Shown: in pieces, positions 8,472 to 23,199 of the stretch
How positions within the stretch are numbered: position 1 is the first letter of the stretch
Layout of the letters: every line of letters begins with the position of its first letter
NCBI GenBank assembly: GCA_034211175.1
Contig: JAXHUH010000164.1
Coordinates: 1-38,052, forward strand
Length of the DNA stretch: 38,052 nt
From: JAXHUH01 sp034211175
Lineage (GTDB): Bacteria; Actinomycetota; Acidimicrobiia; Acidimicrobiales; CAIXPF01
Direction of reading: 5' to 3'
Position numbers and translations under genes: made by a program
Notes under the pieces: model-generated
Database searches by the model: none
Seen by the model: only the letters and a program-made list of their open reading frames with translations
What the model was told of the DNA's origin: nothing

Positions 8472-9662
8472 CTACCGGAGGCGCCGGGGCCCGTCCTGGC
8501 GGGCGGCCGCCGCGCTGCGGTAGAGGTCGACCAGCCCCGACACGGCCCGCTCCCAGGTGAACGTCGCCGCGCGGCGACGGCCCCGCACGGCGAGCTGCGA
8601 CCGTCGATCGTCGTCGCCGAGGACGGCGGCCAGCCCCGCCGCCAGGGACGCGGCGTCGCCGGTCACGGTCACCTCGGCGGCGTCACCCACGGTCTCGGGG
8701 AGGGCGCCGGCGTCCGAGCACACGACGGGCACCCCTTGGGCCATCGCCTCGAGCGGCGGGATCCCGAACCCCTCGTAGAGCGACGGGTAGGCCAGCACCG
8801 CGGCCCCGGCGAGCAGGTCGGTGCGCTCGGTGTCGTCGATCCGGCCGAGGAGCCGGACCCGATCGCCGTGACGGGCGCGGGCGACGGCTTCGTCGACCGG
8901 CTCCGCCCCCCAGCCCCGGGAGCCGGCGAGCACGAGGTGGACGTCGGGATCGGTGCCGGCGACCTCGTCGAACGCCTCGACGAGGACCGGGAGGCCCTTG
9001 CGGGGCTCGATCGTGCCGACCGCGACCACGTAGCGCTCGGCGCCGGCGAGGCGCCGCCCCCGTGTCGGGTCGCCCGCGAGCTGGGGCTCGACGCCGTGGG
9101 GCACGACCACGACGCGCTCGGCGTCGACATCGAGGAGCGTGCGCACCTCGTCGGCCACGAAGCGGGACGAGGCGTGGACCCACGCCCCGCGGCGCACGGC
9201 CCGGCGCACCAGGTCGGCGACGTGCTCGGTGCCGGGCGCACCCATGTGGGCCAGGCGGAACGGCGTGAGGTCCTGGACCGTGACGACCTCGGCGGCGGGC
9301 CGCGACGGCGGGACCACGTAGTTCGGGCTGTGGACGACGTCGACGTCGCCGATCCACCAGCGCAACGGCGGCCAGTCGACCCGCCGCCACGCCTCCCGCA
9401 GGGGCCAGGCCGCCATCGGGCGCCCGTGCACCTCGACCCCCGGTCCGACGACGCCGCCGAGGCGGTCACGGCCGCGGAAGCTCACGGCGAAGGCGGAGAC
9501 CGCGACGTCCGGCCGTCGTGCGAGGCCGTCGATGGTGGCCCGGGTGACGACGCCGATCCCGGTCAGCGGCGTGAGCAGGGGAGTGGCGTCGATGGCGACG
9601 CGCAGCGGTTCACCGGTGCCGCCGTCGGGGCGGGCGCCGGGCTGCGCCGCGTCGTCGCTCAA
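8472..9662 (-). CDS. Family 4 glycosyltransferase (GT-B)
   Basis: A 396-aa cytoplasmic GT-B enzyme. The N-terminal domain starts RVAIDATPLLTPLTGIGVVTRATIDGL in pieces, typical of WbaZ/mannosyltransferase-B-like GT4 proteins. The C-terminal nucleotide-sugar domain has VAVGTIEPRKGL, LAGSRGWG, VRLLGRIDD and the EGFGIPPLEAMAQGVPVV block with the E-x7-E donor-binding pair. The TTG start at 9662 overlaps the stop of the preceding small gene (TTGA), so it is translationally coupled. Given rmd immediately downstream, GDP-rhamnose or GDP-mannose is the likely donor (inference). Acceptor unknown. Confidence 0.88.
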   Translation of the reverse strand: MSDDAAQPGARPDGGTGEPLRVAIDATPLLTPLTGIGVVTRATIDGLARRPDVAVSAFAVSFRGRDRLGGVVGPGVEVHGRPMAAWPLREAWRRVDWPPLRWWIGDVDVVHSPNYVVPPSRPAAEVVTVQDLTPFRLAHMGAPGTEHVADLVRRAVRRGAWVHASSRFVADEVRTLLDVDAERVVVVPHGVEPQLAGDPTRGRRLAGAERYVVAVGTIEPRKGLPVLVEAFDEVAGTDPDVHLVLAGSRGWGAEPVDEAVARARHGDRVRLLGRIDDTERTDLLAGAAVLAYPSLYEGFGIPPLEAMAQGVPVVCSDAGALPETVGDAAEVTVTGDAASLAAGLAAVLGDDDRRSQLAVRGRRRAATFTWERAVSGLVDLYRSAAAARQDGPRRLR

Positions 9663-9883
9663 CCGGCGTCGGGCCCGAGCGCCCCGCCGAGGTTGTCGCG
9701 GAGGGTCTGGCGGACCGCGGCGACGTTTCGCTGCACGGCGAGGCGGGTGATGTTGGCCTGGCGGGCGCCGAGCACCCCGAGGCCGACCGCGACGTAGAGG
9801 ACCTCGCGGGCGGTGTCGCCCAACCCGTCGACGAGCTCGGCGGGGGAGGAGGACTGATCGTCTCGTTGCTCGAACGGTGGCAT
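9659..9883 (-). CDS. Small amphipathic protein of unknown function, coupled to the GT4 gene
   Basis: A 74-aa product I do not recognise as a named family. The first 20 residues are polar and acidic. A hydrophobic stretch VLYVAVGLGVLGARQ near residues 29-43 could be a membrane-associated helix, followed by a basic amphipathic helix with Arg/Gln/Asn (NITRLAVQRNVAAVRQTLRDN). Codon use is like the neighbours and the stop overlaps the next start by 4 bases, both supporting a real gene. It is first in the operon with GT4 and rmd. A hairpin (9918-9933) lies in its upstream region. Confidence 0.65.
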   Translation of the reverse strand: MPPFEQRDDQSSSPAELVDGLGDTAREVLYVAVGLGVLGARQANITRLAVQRNVAAVRQTLRDNLGGALGPDAG

Positions 9884-9917
9884 CGGGTCCGCGGCCCCTC
9901 GGAACGGTGGTGCCGCC

Positions 9918-9933
9918 GCCGCCGGATGGTTCC
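9918..9933 (-). promoter_or_regulatory. Hairpin in the upstream region of the small coupled gene
   Basis: GCCGGA 9918-9923 and TCCGGC 9928-9933 pair around a 4-nt loop, 35 nt before the minus-strand ATG at 9883. If transcribed it would be a leader hairpin; function unknown. Confidence 0.3.
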
Positions 9934-10082
9934 GGCGCCCGGGGGCATCAGCTTTCGTACAGCTTGATCCGGTTCGGCGATTCGGAGCGTGAACCCACGT
10001 TGCCGACCACCACCCAACGTAGCGCCGTGGGCTCGCTCAGACCGGATCGACCGCCCGGCGCGGTGGAGCCTCTCCGGGCGAC

Positions 10083-10088
10083 TACCCT
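10083..10088 (+). promoter_or_regulatory. -10 hexamer TACCCT for the giant GT2
   Basis: TACCCT ends 9 nt before GTG 10098, with no Shine-Dalgarno, so the mRNA is probably leaderless or has a 1-3 nt leader. Confidence 0.45.
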
Positions 10089-10097
10089 GCACACGTC

Positions 10098-14227
<4,130 letters not shown>

Positions 14228-14231
<4 letters not shown>

Positions 14232-15949
14232 GCATCCAGCGGTGGCCGATCGTCGTCGTGGCCGTCGGCCTGCTCGCAGGTGCGGTGGCGTTCGGTGGTG
14301 AACCGGCTGCGAACGGGCCCGAACCGCTGGGCGGGGCGGGGGCCGCCGAGGCCGTCGCGACCGTCGCCGGCGAGGATGCCCTGACCTCGACGTGGTTCTG
14401 CGCCGGCGGCACCACCGTCCCCGACGGCCCGTTCGACCACACGGTGCTCGTGACCAACCTCTCCGACGAGGCGATCGACGCCACCGTCGAGGCGATCGGC
14501 TCGGAGGGCCAAACGGAGCTGGTCGAGATCGAGGTGGGGGCCGGCAGCACGACGCCGGTCCGTCTCGGCGACATCGTCGAGGCCCCGTGGGCCGGCGCCT
14601 CGGTCGAGGTCGCCGGCGGGAACATCGTCGTCGAGCACCGCATCGAGGGCCCGGCCGGGCGCGACCAGTCGCGTTGCACGCCGAACCCGTCCGACACGTG
14701 GCACTTCGCCTACGGCCGCACGGCGCTCGGGTCACGCATGTGGCTGGCCATCCTCAACCCGTTCCCCGACCGGGCCGTGGCCGACATCACCTTCGACACC
14801 GACGACGGCTTCCGCAACCCGACCGACCTGAACGGGTTGCTGATCCCCGGGCGGTCGGTCCGCATCATCGAGGTCGGCAACCACGCCCAGCGCCACCAGC
14901 TCGTGTCGGCCGACGTCAACCTGCGATCGGGCCGGGTGGTGGTCGATCGGGTCCAGCTCCTCGGCCTCGAGGACGGCACTCAGCTCGGGCTCGACCTCGA
15001 GCTCGGCGCGACCGAGCCGGCCACCGCGTGGTACTTCGCCGAGGGCCGGGTCGGCCCGACGATGAGCGAGATCATCGTCGTCTCCAACCCGTCGGACGAG
15101 CGGGCGACGGTCGACGTGGTCATCCGGCCGTCGGCCGGCTCGGCCGCGGGGCCGATCGAGCCGTTCGAGGTGGCGATCGCGCCGAGGAGCCGCCAGGAGA
15201 TCGTGGTCGACAACGAGACGCGGGTTCCCAAGCCGCTCGAGCACGCCACCATCGTCCAGTCGTTCAACGGTGTCCCGGTCGTGGTCGAGCGGGTCGTGAT
15301 CGGCGGTGCGCCCGAGCTGGTGGCCGGCGGCGACGAGGTGGTCGAGGACGGCGCCGAGCCCGTCGAGGGCTCCGAGGAGCCGGTCGAGGACTCCGACGCG
15401 ACCTCGACCGACCCCGACGCGACCCCCGAGGACACGGACGGGGCCGACGACGGCACGGCGGGGGAGGAGAGTGCGCTCGCCCCGGCCGTCGAGTCCCAGG
15501 CGGCGCCGACCCAGACCGCGCCGCTGCGGGGCTCGGGCCCGGGCTTCTCGGCGCAGATGGGCTCGCCCGTCGCCTCGACGGACCAGATCGCCATCGTGCC
15601 GACCGGTCAGGACGTGTGGCTGTCGCTGCTCAACCCCGGTGGCGAGGCCGTGGAGGTCGACATCGGGCTGCTCAACGCCAACGGCGAGCAGCAGCTCCTC
15701 GGCGAGGCCGTCACCGTGGAGGCGGCCGACCGCCGCGAGGTCAGCGTCGACCTGCCCGATGCCAGCGATCCGGCGATCGTCGTCGTTCGGGCGGACACCC
15801 CCGTCGTCGTCGACCAGGGTGTCGTGTGGAGTGACGCCGTCGGCACCGCCGACCTCGGCAACGAACCGCTGATCCCCCGGGCCGGTACCACGAGCGTCCC
15901 GGACTCGTCCGGTTTGACCGCGCCCGTCGTCGCCACCCCGGCGGGCTGA
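14228..15949 (+). CDS. Exported or membrane-anchored DUF5719-like protein
   Basis: 573 aa. An N-terminal hydrophobic segment (residues 5-23, IVVVAVGLLAGAVAF) is a signal peptide or anchor. The rest is beta-rich with repeated blocks of the type STWFCAGG, TWHFAYGRTALGS and AWYFAEGRVGPTMSEIIVVSNPS, each followed by Asn/Pro and Val-rich strands. This W-F/Y-x-G repeat pattern and the location directly after a large GT2 match the actinobacterial DUF5719 proteins; their biochemical role is unknown. Residues about 371-418 are an acidic linker (Glu/Asp/Thr/Pro) that splits the beta repeats. ATG overlaps the GT2 stop (ATGA), so the two are translationally coupled and probably act together at the envelope. 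Confidence 0.82.
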
Positions 15950-16042
15950 CCCCGACCACCCGGCCGGATCGGCGGGTGCCGCCGGGCCGAAACCGCCCGA
16001 GGGTGCCACCCGAGCACCTCGCGGCTGCGCCAAGCTCGGGGC

Positions 16043-16486
16043 ATGGAACAGGTGGTCATCGGCCTCGTGCTCGTGGCGGTCGTCGCCGCGGTCGCCTTCG
16101 TCGTCTCCCGTCGCAGCACCCCGGACGCCCCGACCCGGGGGGTCGCCCGCGTCCCGGCCCAGCTCGATCGCAACGACTTCGAGGCCACCGACGCCGAGTG
16201 GCTCCTCGTCCTGTTCAGCTCCGCGACGTGCGGTACGTGCGCGTCGGCCCGGTCCCGGCTCGAGTCGTTGGACGAGGGCGTGGTCGCCGGGCGGGTGGCC
16301 CGCGCCGAGGTCACCTGGGAGCAGCACGGCCCGATCCACGAGCGCTACGGCGTCGACGGCGTACCGCTGATCGTCGTCGTCGACGAGCGGGGGGTCGTGC
16401 GGGCCTCGGTCGTCGGGGTCCCGAAGGCGGGTGAGATCGAGGAGGCCCTGGCCGCGCTCGAGCCCTCCGACGGCACCGGGTCCTGA
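16043..16486 (+). CDS. Membrane-anchored thioredoxin-like protein
   Basis: A 147-aa product with one N-terminal membrane helix (residues 3-22) and a thioredoxin fold outside or inside it. The redox motif is CGTC in LVLFSSATCGTCASARSRL, followed by a helix, then YGVDGVPLIVVVDERG with the cis-Pro after Val. It probably exchanges or reduces thiols of envelope proteins; orientation is uncertain because the anchor is followed by SRR, which favours a cytoplasmic catalytic domain. It is preceded by 93 bases after the DUF5719 gene and followed by a strong hairpin. Confidence 0.82.
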   Translation: MEQVVIGLVLVAVVAAVAFVVSRRSTPDAPTRGVARVPAQLDRNDFEATDAEWLLVLFSSATCGTCASARSRLESLDEGVVAGRVARAEVTWEQHGPIHERYGVDGVPLIVVVDERGVVRASVVGVPKAGEIEEALAALEPSDGTGS

Positions 16487-16579
16487 GCCGGTGCGCCCGC
16501 CGTTGCGGCCCGGCCGGCAACGTTGCGCTGCCGGGCGCACCCGCGGGCCGCACGTCCGGTCGATCCGGGCGGACGCGAC

Positions 16580-16607
16580 GGAGGGGCCGCACGGGTGCGG
16601 CCCCTCC
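16580..16607. terminator. Strong hairpin between the thioredoxin-like gene and ftsH
   Basis: GGAGGGGCCGCA 16580-16591 pairs perfectly with TGCGGCCCCTCC 16596-16607 around a CGGG loop: 12 bp with no mismatch. It lies between convergent genes and could stop transcription from both sides; only weak T-richness follows. Confidence 0.8.
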
Positions 16608-16666
16608 GCTCGTTCTCGTATGGTCGGGACCCGCCCGGTGATCACATCGGTGGGGCGCCGGCCGGA

Positions 16667-18595
<1,929 letters not shown>

Positions 18596-18602
18596 GGTTG
18601 AC

Positions 18603-18608
18603 ATGGTA
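18603..18608 (-). promoter_or_regulatory. -10 hexamer TACCAT for ftsH
   Basis: On the minus strand TACCAT ends 7 nt before ATG 18595, consistent with a leaderless mRNA, and this decides between two nearby ATGs. Confidence 0.5.
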
Positions 18609-18763
18609 GGCCGCAGCGGCATCCTTGTGGACGGTCGCCGCACCTGATCGGCGCAATGATCCGCGACCGGGTCGGTGCGCACTCCGCGGGCCGGCCGGCG
18701 GCACCTCTCGGACGTGCGTCCGGCACACTCCGGGGGCGGCCCGGGCCGATGTCGTGTCGCCAC

Positions 18764-18769
18764 TACCAT
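18764..18769 (+). promoter_or_regulatory. -10 hexamer TACCAT for the CPBP protease
   Basis: Same hexamer and same 7-nt gap as for ftsH on the other strand; GTG 18777 follows. Confidence 0.5.
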
Positions 18770-18776
18770 CCGGCGC

Positions 18777-19529
18777 GTGCAGAGCCGGTCCGCAACCCAT
18801 GTCGAGCGTTGGGGCCTCGTCGACTTCGCCGGGGGCTGGCTCCTCAGCCAGATCGTGAGCTTCGTCGGCGTGCAGCTCGTGGCGCTGCGCCTGCTCGGGC
18901 TCGGGACGGCGACGGGTGTGGCGGTGGCGGAGCTGGTCGACCCGGACGCCGCACCGCTGTTCGACCTCCTCCCGGTGGGGGCCCTGCTGGTCGGCCAGGT
19001 GTTCCTGTGGTCGACCCAGCTGGCGGTGACGATCGGCGCGGCCGAGGTCGCGGGCGACGGGCTGGGGCCGGAGCTCGGCCTGCGGTTCCGGCTCGTGGAC
19101 CTGCCCCTCGGCCTGCTGCTCGGCGTGGCGGCCCAGGTCGGGGTCCTCCTCCTCTACACGATCGTGAGCGTCGTGGTCGGCGAGCTCGACGTCTCCGGCC
19201 CCGCCCAGGACCTCACCGATCGGGCGAGCGCCGGCGGGATCGACCTCGCGCTGCTCATGGTGATGATCGCCCTCGGCGCCCCGTTCGTGGAGGAGCTGTT
19301 CTACCGGGGGCTGCTCCTGCGCTCCCTCGAGCGGCGCATGAACGCCCGGATCGCCCTCGTGGTGAGCGCCGTGGTGTTCGGGGCCGTGCACGGCCAGGTG
19401 CTCCAGCTGCCCGGGCTGATCGTGGTCGGCCTCGTCTTCGGCTGGGCGGCGCAGCGCTGGGAGCGCCTGGGGCCGTCGATCGTGGGCCACATGGTGTTCA
19501 ACTCGATCACCGTGCTCACCCTGCTCTGA
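18777..19529 (+). CDS. CPBP (Abi/CAAX-like) intramembrane metalloprotease
   Basis: A 250-aa polytopic membrane protein. The family signature is complete: EELFYRGLLLRSLERR (EExxxR), FGAVHGQ (FxxxH) and HMVFNS (HxxxN), which hold the catalytic glutamates, histidines and metal. Several hydrophobic helices precede it. Known members cleave prenylated or other membrane substrates or act in bacteriocin immunity; the target here is unknown. The GTG start at 18777 is supported by TACCAT 7 nt upstream; an in-frame extension upstream is Arg/Gly-rich and unlikely. A short hairpin follows the stop. Confidence 0.88.
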   Translation: MQSRSATHVERWGLVDFAGGWLLSQIVSFVGVQLVALRLLGLGTATGVAVAELVDPDAAPLFDLLPVGALLVGQVFLWSTQLAVTIGAAEVAGDGLGPELGLRFRLVDLPLGLLLGVAAQVGVLLLYTIVSVVVGELDVSGPAQDLTDRASAGGIDLALLMVMIALGAPFVEELFYRGLLLRSLERRMNARIALVVSAVVFGAVHGQVLQLPGLIVVGLVFGWAAQRWERLGPSIVGHMVFNSITVLTLL

Positions 19530-19534
19530 CCGTC

Positions 19535-19549
19535 CACGCCGCGGGCGTG
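19535..19549 (+). terminator. Short hairpin after the CPBP gene
   Basis: CACGCC 19535-19540 pairs with GGCGTG 19544-19549 (3-nt loop), 6 nt after the stop. Confidence 0.4.
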
Positions 19550-19608
19550 TCCTCTCGGCGAGCGTGCGCACCCGCGACGTGCGTGCGCTCCGGCTTCGAC
19601 CGCGACGG

Positions 19609-19637
19609 ACCCCCGGAAATCGAGCACGCTCGGGGGT
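19609..19637. repeat. Bulged hairpin in the CPBP/zinc-ribbon spacer
   Basis: ACCCCC 19609-19614 pairs with GGGGGT 19632-19637 and GAGC 19622-19625 with GCTC 19628-19631, with a 7-nt bulge on the left side. Confidence 0.4.
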
Positions 19638-19657
19638 GATGAGGGTGCGCTGAGTGG

Positions 19658-19673
19658 TGGGTGATTTCACCCA
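19658..19673. promoter_or_regulatory. Palindrome TGGGTGA-tt-TCACCCA
   Basis: A perfect 7-bp inverted repeat with a 2-nt centre, about 70 nt before the small zinc-ribbon gene; a candidate operator. Confidence 0.4.
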
Positions 19674-19745
19674 TCCTCCTTCAGATTCGGCACGAGCGCG
19701 CCGACGACATGGTTCCGGGATGGACATGAACGCGGGGTGAACGTC

Positions 19746-19937
19746 ATGGGGATGGACTGTCCGAATCGCTGTGGGGGCTCGATCGTGGAGTTCTCGCTCG
19801 AGCTCCCGTCGGGACCGCTGACGATGAGCTCGTGCTCGGTGTGCGATCGGCGCTCGTGGGAGCGCCGGGGCGAGTCGCTCGAGATCGGCAGCGTGCTCGA
19901 GGAGATCGCCTGCTCGCCCCTGCGCCGCGCCGGCTGA
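19746..19937 (+). CDS. Small zinc-ribbon protein
   Basis: A 63-aa product with two Cys pairs: MDCPNRCGG near the N-terminus and SSCSVCDRRSW in the middle, the spacing of a four-cysteine zinc ribbon. The remainder is Glu/Arg-rich (ESLEIGSVLEEI). No family is recognised. ATG 19746 is preferred because GGGGTGA ends 5 nt before it; GTG 19737 and ATG 19752 are alternatives. It stands alone between a protease gene and a glycosyltransferase gene. Codon use resembles the neighbours. DNA, RNA or protein binding are all possible. Confidence 0.62.
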   Translation: MGMDCPNRCGGSIVEFSLELPSGPLTMSSCSVCDRRSWERRGESLEIGSVLEEIACSPLRRAG

Positions 19938-19960
19938 GCCGGGCGCGACGCCACGTCCCC

Positions 19961-19977
19961 GCCCCGGGTCCCGGGGC
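19961..19977. terminator. 17-bp perfect palindrome after the zinc-ribbon gene
   Basis: GCCCCGGG and CCCGGGGC are separated by one T, 24 nt after the stop. Folded, it gives a 7-bp stem with a GTC loop. The rest of the 244-base spacer to the next gene shows only a TAGCGT hexamer near its end. Confidence 0.45.
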
Positions 19978-20140
19978 ATGGTCGTGACGGTGCGCCACCA
20001 CCTGGCGACCGGGTGCGTCGACCGGCCCCTCGACCTCGGCGATCGTGAGGTCCTCGCGCGGGCGACAGGGCGTCGACCAGGGCCGATGTCGCGCCTGCGG
20101 CTTTCTCGTGCCTGACCGCCGATACCGCGGCGTCGTCCGT

Positions 20141-20146
20141 TAGCGT
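20141..20146 (+). promoter_or_regulatory. -10 hexamer TAGCGT upstream of the GT-C-like gene
   Basis: TAGCGT would start transcription near 20153 and leave a leader of about 29 nt before ATG 20182. Confidence 0.35.
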
Positions 20147-20181
20147 GAGGCAGGCGCCGCCTCCGGTGCCCGAGGATTCCG

Positions 20182-23100
20182 ATGGACACCGCACTCGACG
20201 ATCGCCCAACCATCGCATCGAACGCAGAGGGCCCCGTCGACGGCGACGTGGCCCACGCCCCCCGTTCCTCCCGATTCGGCCGGCTCTCGTCGGTGTCCGC
20301 CGAGTCGTGGGTGACCTTCGGCATCGTCGCGTGCGCCGTGGTCTTCACCGTGCTGCAGCTGCAGCCGGGCCTGCTGGTCGCCTCGACCACGCCGGCCGGT
20401 GGGGACATGGGCGCGCACGTCTGGGGCCCGGCGTTCCTGCGTGACGAGCTGCTGCCGCGCTTCCGGCTCTCCGGCTGGGCGCCGGACTGGTACGCGGGCT
20501 TCCCTGCATACCAGTTCTACATGGTCATCCCGTCGCTGGCCATCCTCGCCCTCGACCTCGTCCTGCCGTACGGCATCGCGTTCAAGCTGATCACCGTCTC
20601 CGGTGTCGTGCTCATGCCGGTCGCCGGCTGGTTCCTCGGCCGCAAGGCCGGCCTGGCGTTCCCGGGGCCCGCGCTGCTGTCGCTCGGTGTCCTGCCCTTC
20701 CTGTTCGACACCACCTTCACGATCTGGGGCGGCAACATCGCCTCGACGCTGGCCGGCGAGTTCGCGTTCTCGATCAGCCTGTGCCTGGCGCTCGTGTACC
20801 TGGGGCTGCTCTTCGACGGTGTCCGGACGGGGCGCCATCGGGCGCTCACCGCCGTCGTGCTGGCGCTCGTCGCGCTGTGCCACCTGATCCCGGCGGTGCT
20901 CGCCGTGGTGGCGACGGTCGTGATCCTGGCCCTCCACCTCGGCCGCCGCCAGATCTGGTGGGTGCTCACGGTCGGCGTGACCGGCGTGGCCCTCAGCGCG
21001 TTCTGGGTCCTGCCGTTCCTCGGCCGGACCGCCTACCTCAACGACATGGGGTGGGAGAAGCGCACCGACTACCAGGAGCTCCTCCTGCGCGGCGGCACGT
21101 TGTGGCCCGTCGTGCTGGTGCTCGCCGGCGTCGGGCTCGTGCTGTCGGTGCTGCGCCGCGAACGTGTCGGGCTGTTCCTCGGGGCCACGAGCCTCGTGCT
21201 GGCCGGCCTCACGATCGCCCTGCCCCAGGGGCGGCTGTGGAACGCCCGGGTGGTGCCCTTCTACTACCTCTGCCTCTACCTGCTCGCCGCACTTGGCGTC
21301 GCGCTGCTCATCCAGTTCCTGCCGCTGATCGTGCAGGCACTGTCGACGTTCTCGGCGCGCCGACGCGCCGCCGGGCCGGACGGCGGAGACGGGCCGGTGG
21401 CCGAGCACGCGGCGCCGGGCGACGAGCTCGACCGACCGTTCAAGCTGATCGCGTCCGCCGTGGCGCTGCTCGCCGTCGTCGTGATGGTGGGCCTCCCGCT
21501 CGGCGCATTGCCCGGCACCCAGCGGGTCGTGACCGAGGACGGAGGGGTCCGCTACCGGTGGTTGGGGCTCGAGGACGACTCGAGCTTCGTCACCTCGTGG
21601 GCCCGGTGGAACTACAGCGGCTACGAGCGCAAGGACTCCTATCCCGAGTACTACGGGATCGTCACCCTGATGGACGAGATCGGCCGCGACAACGGCTGCG
21701 GTCGCGCCATGTGGGAGTACGACAGCGCGCTCGACCAGTACGGCACGCCGATGGCGCTGATGCTGCTGCCCCACTGGACCCAGGGCTGCATCGGCTCGAT
21801 GGAGGGCCTCTACTTCGAGGCCTCGGCGACGACGCCGTACCACTTCCTCAACCAGTCGGAGCTGTCCGACCGCCCCTCGCGGGCGCAGCGCGACCTGCCC
21901 TACAGCGACGGACTGGACCTCGATCTCGGGATCGCGCACCTCCAGCTCATGGGCGTGCGCTACTACATGACGTACACCTCCGAGGACAGCCCCAACGCGG
22001 TGGAGGAGGCCCGGGCCCACCCCGACCTGACCGAGCTCGACACCTCCGGACCGTGGACCGTCTTCGAGGTCGCCGGCTCGCCGCTCGTCGAGGGCCTCGA
22101 CCACGAGCCGGCCGTGCTGACCGACGTGCACGCCACCGGCGAGGAGTGGTTGGAGCCCTCCGTCGAGTGGTACAACGACCCGTCCGCCTGGGACACGTTC
22201 CTGGCCCTCGACGGGCCGGACGAGTGGCAGCGGGTGTCGGTCGGCGAGGACCCGGTCCCATCGGAGGTGAGCGCGGCCGAGGTGTCCGACATCGACGTCG
22301 GTGTCGACGAGATCTCCTTCCAGGTCGACGAGCCGGGCACGCCGGTGCTGGTGAAGGCGTCGTACTTCCCGAACTGGCAGGTCGACGGCGCCGAGGGCCC
22401 GTACCGGGTCACGCCGAACCTCATGGTGGTCGTGCCGACCGACGAGGAGGTCCGGCTCCACTACGGCTGGACGCCCCTCGACCTGCTCGCCTGGGCGATC
22501 ACCGCCGCGGGGCTCGTCGGCGTCGTCGTGCTGTGGCGACGCGGCCCGCTCGACATCACGCCCCCCGGTCCGCCCGTCGCCGCCGACGCCGCCACCCGCG
22601 ACGACACACCGACCGGTGAGGTCCCGACGTCGGCGCCCACGGTCAACGTCGAGCCCGGCTCCGAGCTGCCCCAGCGCATGAGCGCCGTGGCTGCGGCGGC
22701 CCCGACCGCGCCGCCCGTCCCCGCCCCGGCCCCGTCGGAGGCGCCGGAGACGGCACCCGACGCCGGAGCGGCCGGCGACGACGCGACGCCGTCGACGCCG
22801 TCGGAGCCGGGCGGGATGCTCGGACGCGTCGACGCCGCACCCGCACCGAACGGCGCATCGGCACCCGCCGCGCCGACGGCCGAGGCGCCGACCCCTGCCG
22901 GAGCGGTCACGCCCGTCGCCCCCGCGGTCACGCCGCCCGGGTCCGGTCGCGACATGGTCTGGACGGACACCGACGACGACCGCGGTGGTGTCTCGTCGGC
23001 GGGCGCGCCGCGGGCGTTCACCGCCGGTGTGCCCGAGGGCGCCGACATCACGTGGACCGATCGCGACGATGGCGTCGTCTGGGCCCCGCTGCCGTTGGAG

Positions 23101-23193
23101 GGCGCCGACGGCGACCGCAACGTGGTGTGGGCGCCGCTTCCCCTGACCGGCGACGACGAGGAGCGGCGGGGCGGCCGCGGCGATTCGCGGTAG
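20182..23193 (+). CDS. Large polytopic membrane protein, GT-C glycosyltransferase-like
   Basis: 1003 aa with many hydrophobic helices (roughly residues 45-420 and a last one near 768-787). After the first helix comes GGDMGAHVWGPAFL and then WAPDWYAGFPAYQFY. Acidic and His residues in the first outer loop plus WYxGFPxxQFY resemble the membrane proteins grouped as PTPS-related (PF10131), which have a GT-C-like layout using lipid-linked sugars; the name does not imply pterin chemistry. A soluble, probably extracytoplasmic region lies between about residues 440 and 765. The tail (794-1003) is Pro/Ala-rich and ends with repeated Trp motifs. It is followed after 6 bases by the GtrA-GT2 gene, which could supply its lipid-linked sugar. 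GAGGA precedes the ATG. Confidence 0.8.
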   Translation: MDTALDDRPTIASNAEGPVDGDVAHAPRSSRFGRLSSVSAESWVTFGIVACAVVFTVLQLQPGLLVASTTPAGGDMGAHVWGPAFLRDELLPRFRLSGWAPDWYAGFPAYQFYMVIPSLAILALDLVLPYGIAFKLITVSGVVLMPVAGWFLGRKAGLAFPGPALLSLGVLPFLFDTTFTIWGGNIASTLAGEFAFSISLCLALVYLGLLFDGVRTGRHRALTAVVLALVALCHLIPAVLAVVATVVILALHLGRRQIWWVLTVGVTGVALSAFWVLPFLGRTAYLNDMGWEKRTDYQELLLRGGTLWPVVLVLAGVGLVLSVLRRERVGLFLGATSLVLAGLTIALPQGRLWNARVVPFYYLCLYLLAALGVALLIQFLPLIVQALSTFSARRRAAGPDGGDGPVAEHAAPGDELDRPFKLIASAVALLAVVVMVGLPLGALPGTQRVVTEDGGVRYRWLGLEDDSSFVTSWARWNYSGYERKDSYPEYYGIVTLMDEIGRDNGCGRAMWEYDSALDQYGTPMALMLLPHWTQGCIGSMEGLYFEASATTPYHFLNQSELSDRPSRAQRDLPYSDGLDLDLGIAHLQLMGVRYYMTYTSEDSPNAVEEARAHPDLTELDTSGPWTVFEVAGSPLVEGLDHEPAVLTDVHATGEEWLEPSVEWYNDPSAWDTFLALDGPDEWQRVSVGEDPVPSEVSAAEVSDIDVGVDEISFQVDEPGTPVLVKASYFPNWQVDGAEGPYRVTPNLMVVVPTDEEVRLHYGWTPLDLLAWAITAAGLVGVVVLWRRGPLDITPPGPPVAADAATRDDTPTGEVPTSAPTVNVEPGSELPQRMSAVAAAAPTAPPVPAPAPSEAPETAPDAGAAGDDATPSTPSEPGGMLGRVDAAPAPNGASAPAAPTAEAPTPAGAVTPVAPAVTPPGSGRDMVWTDTDDDRGGVSSAGAPRAFTAGVPEGADITWTDRDDGVVWAPLPLEGADGDRNVVWAPLPLTGDDEERRGGRGDSR

Positions 23194-23199
23194 GCGCTC

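Noticed and set aside
9997..10020. Inverted repeat ACGTTG ... CAACGT before the GT2 gene
   Set aside because: Only 6 bp with a 12-nt spacer; could be chance in a 214-base spacer.
19978..20115. A 45-aa open frame starting ATG after the 17-bp palindrome
   Set aside because: No ribosome binding site, Arg/His-rich composition without motifs, and the second half has poorer codon use; most likely chance.
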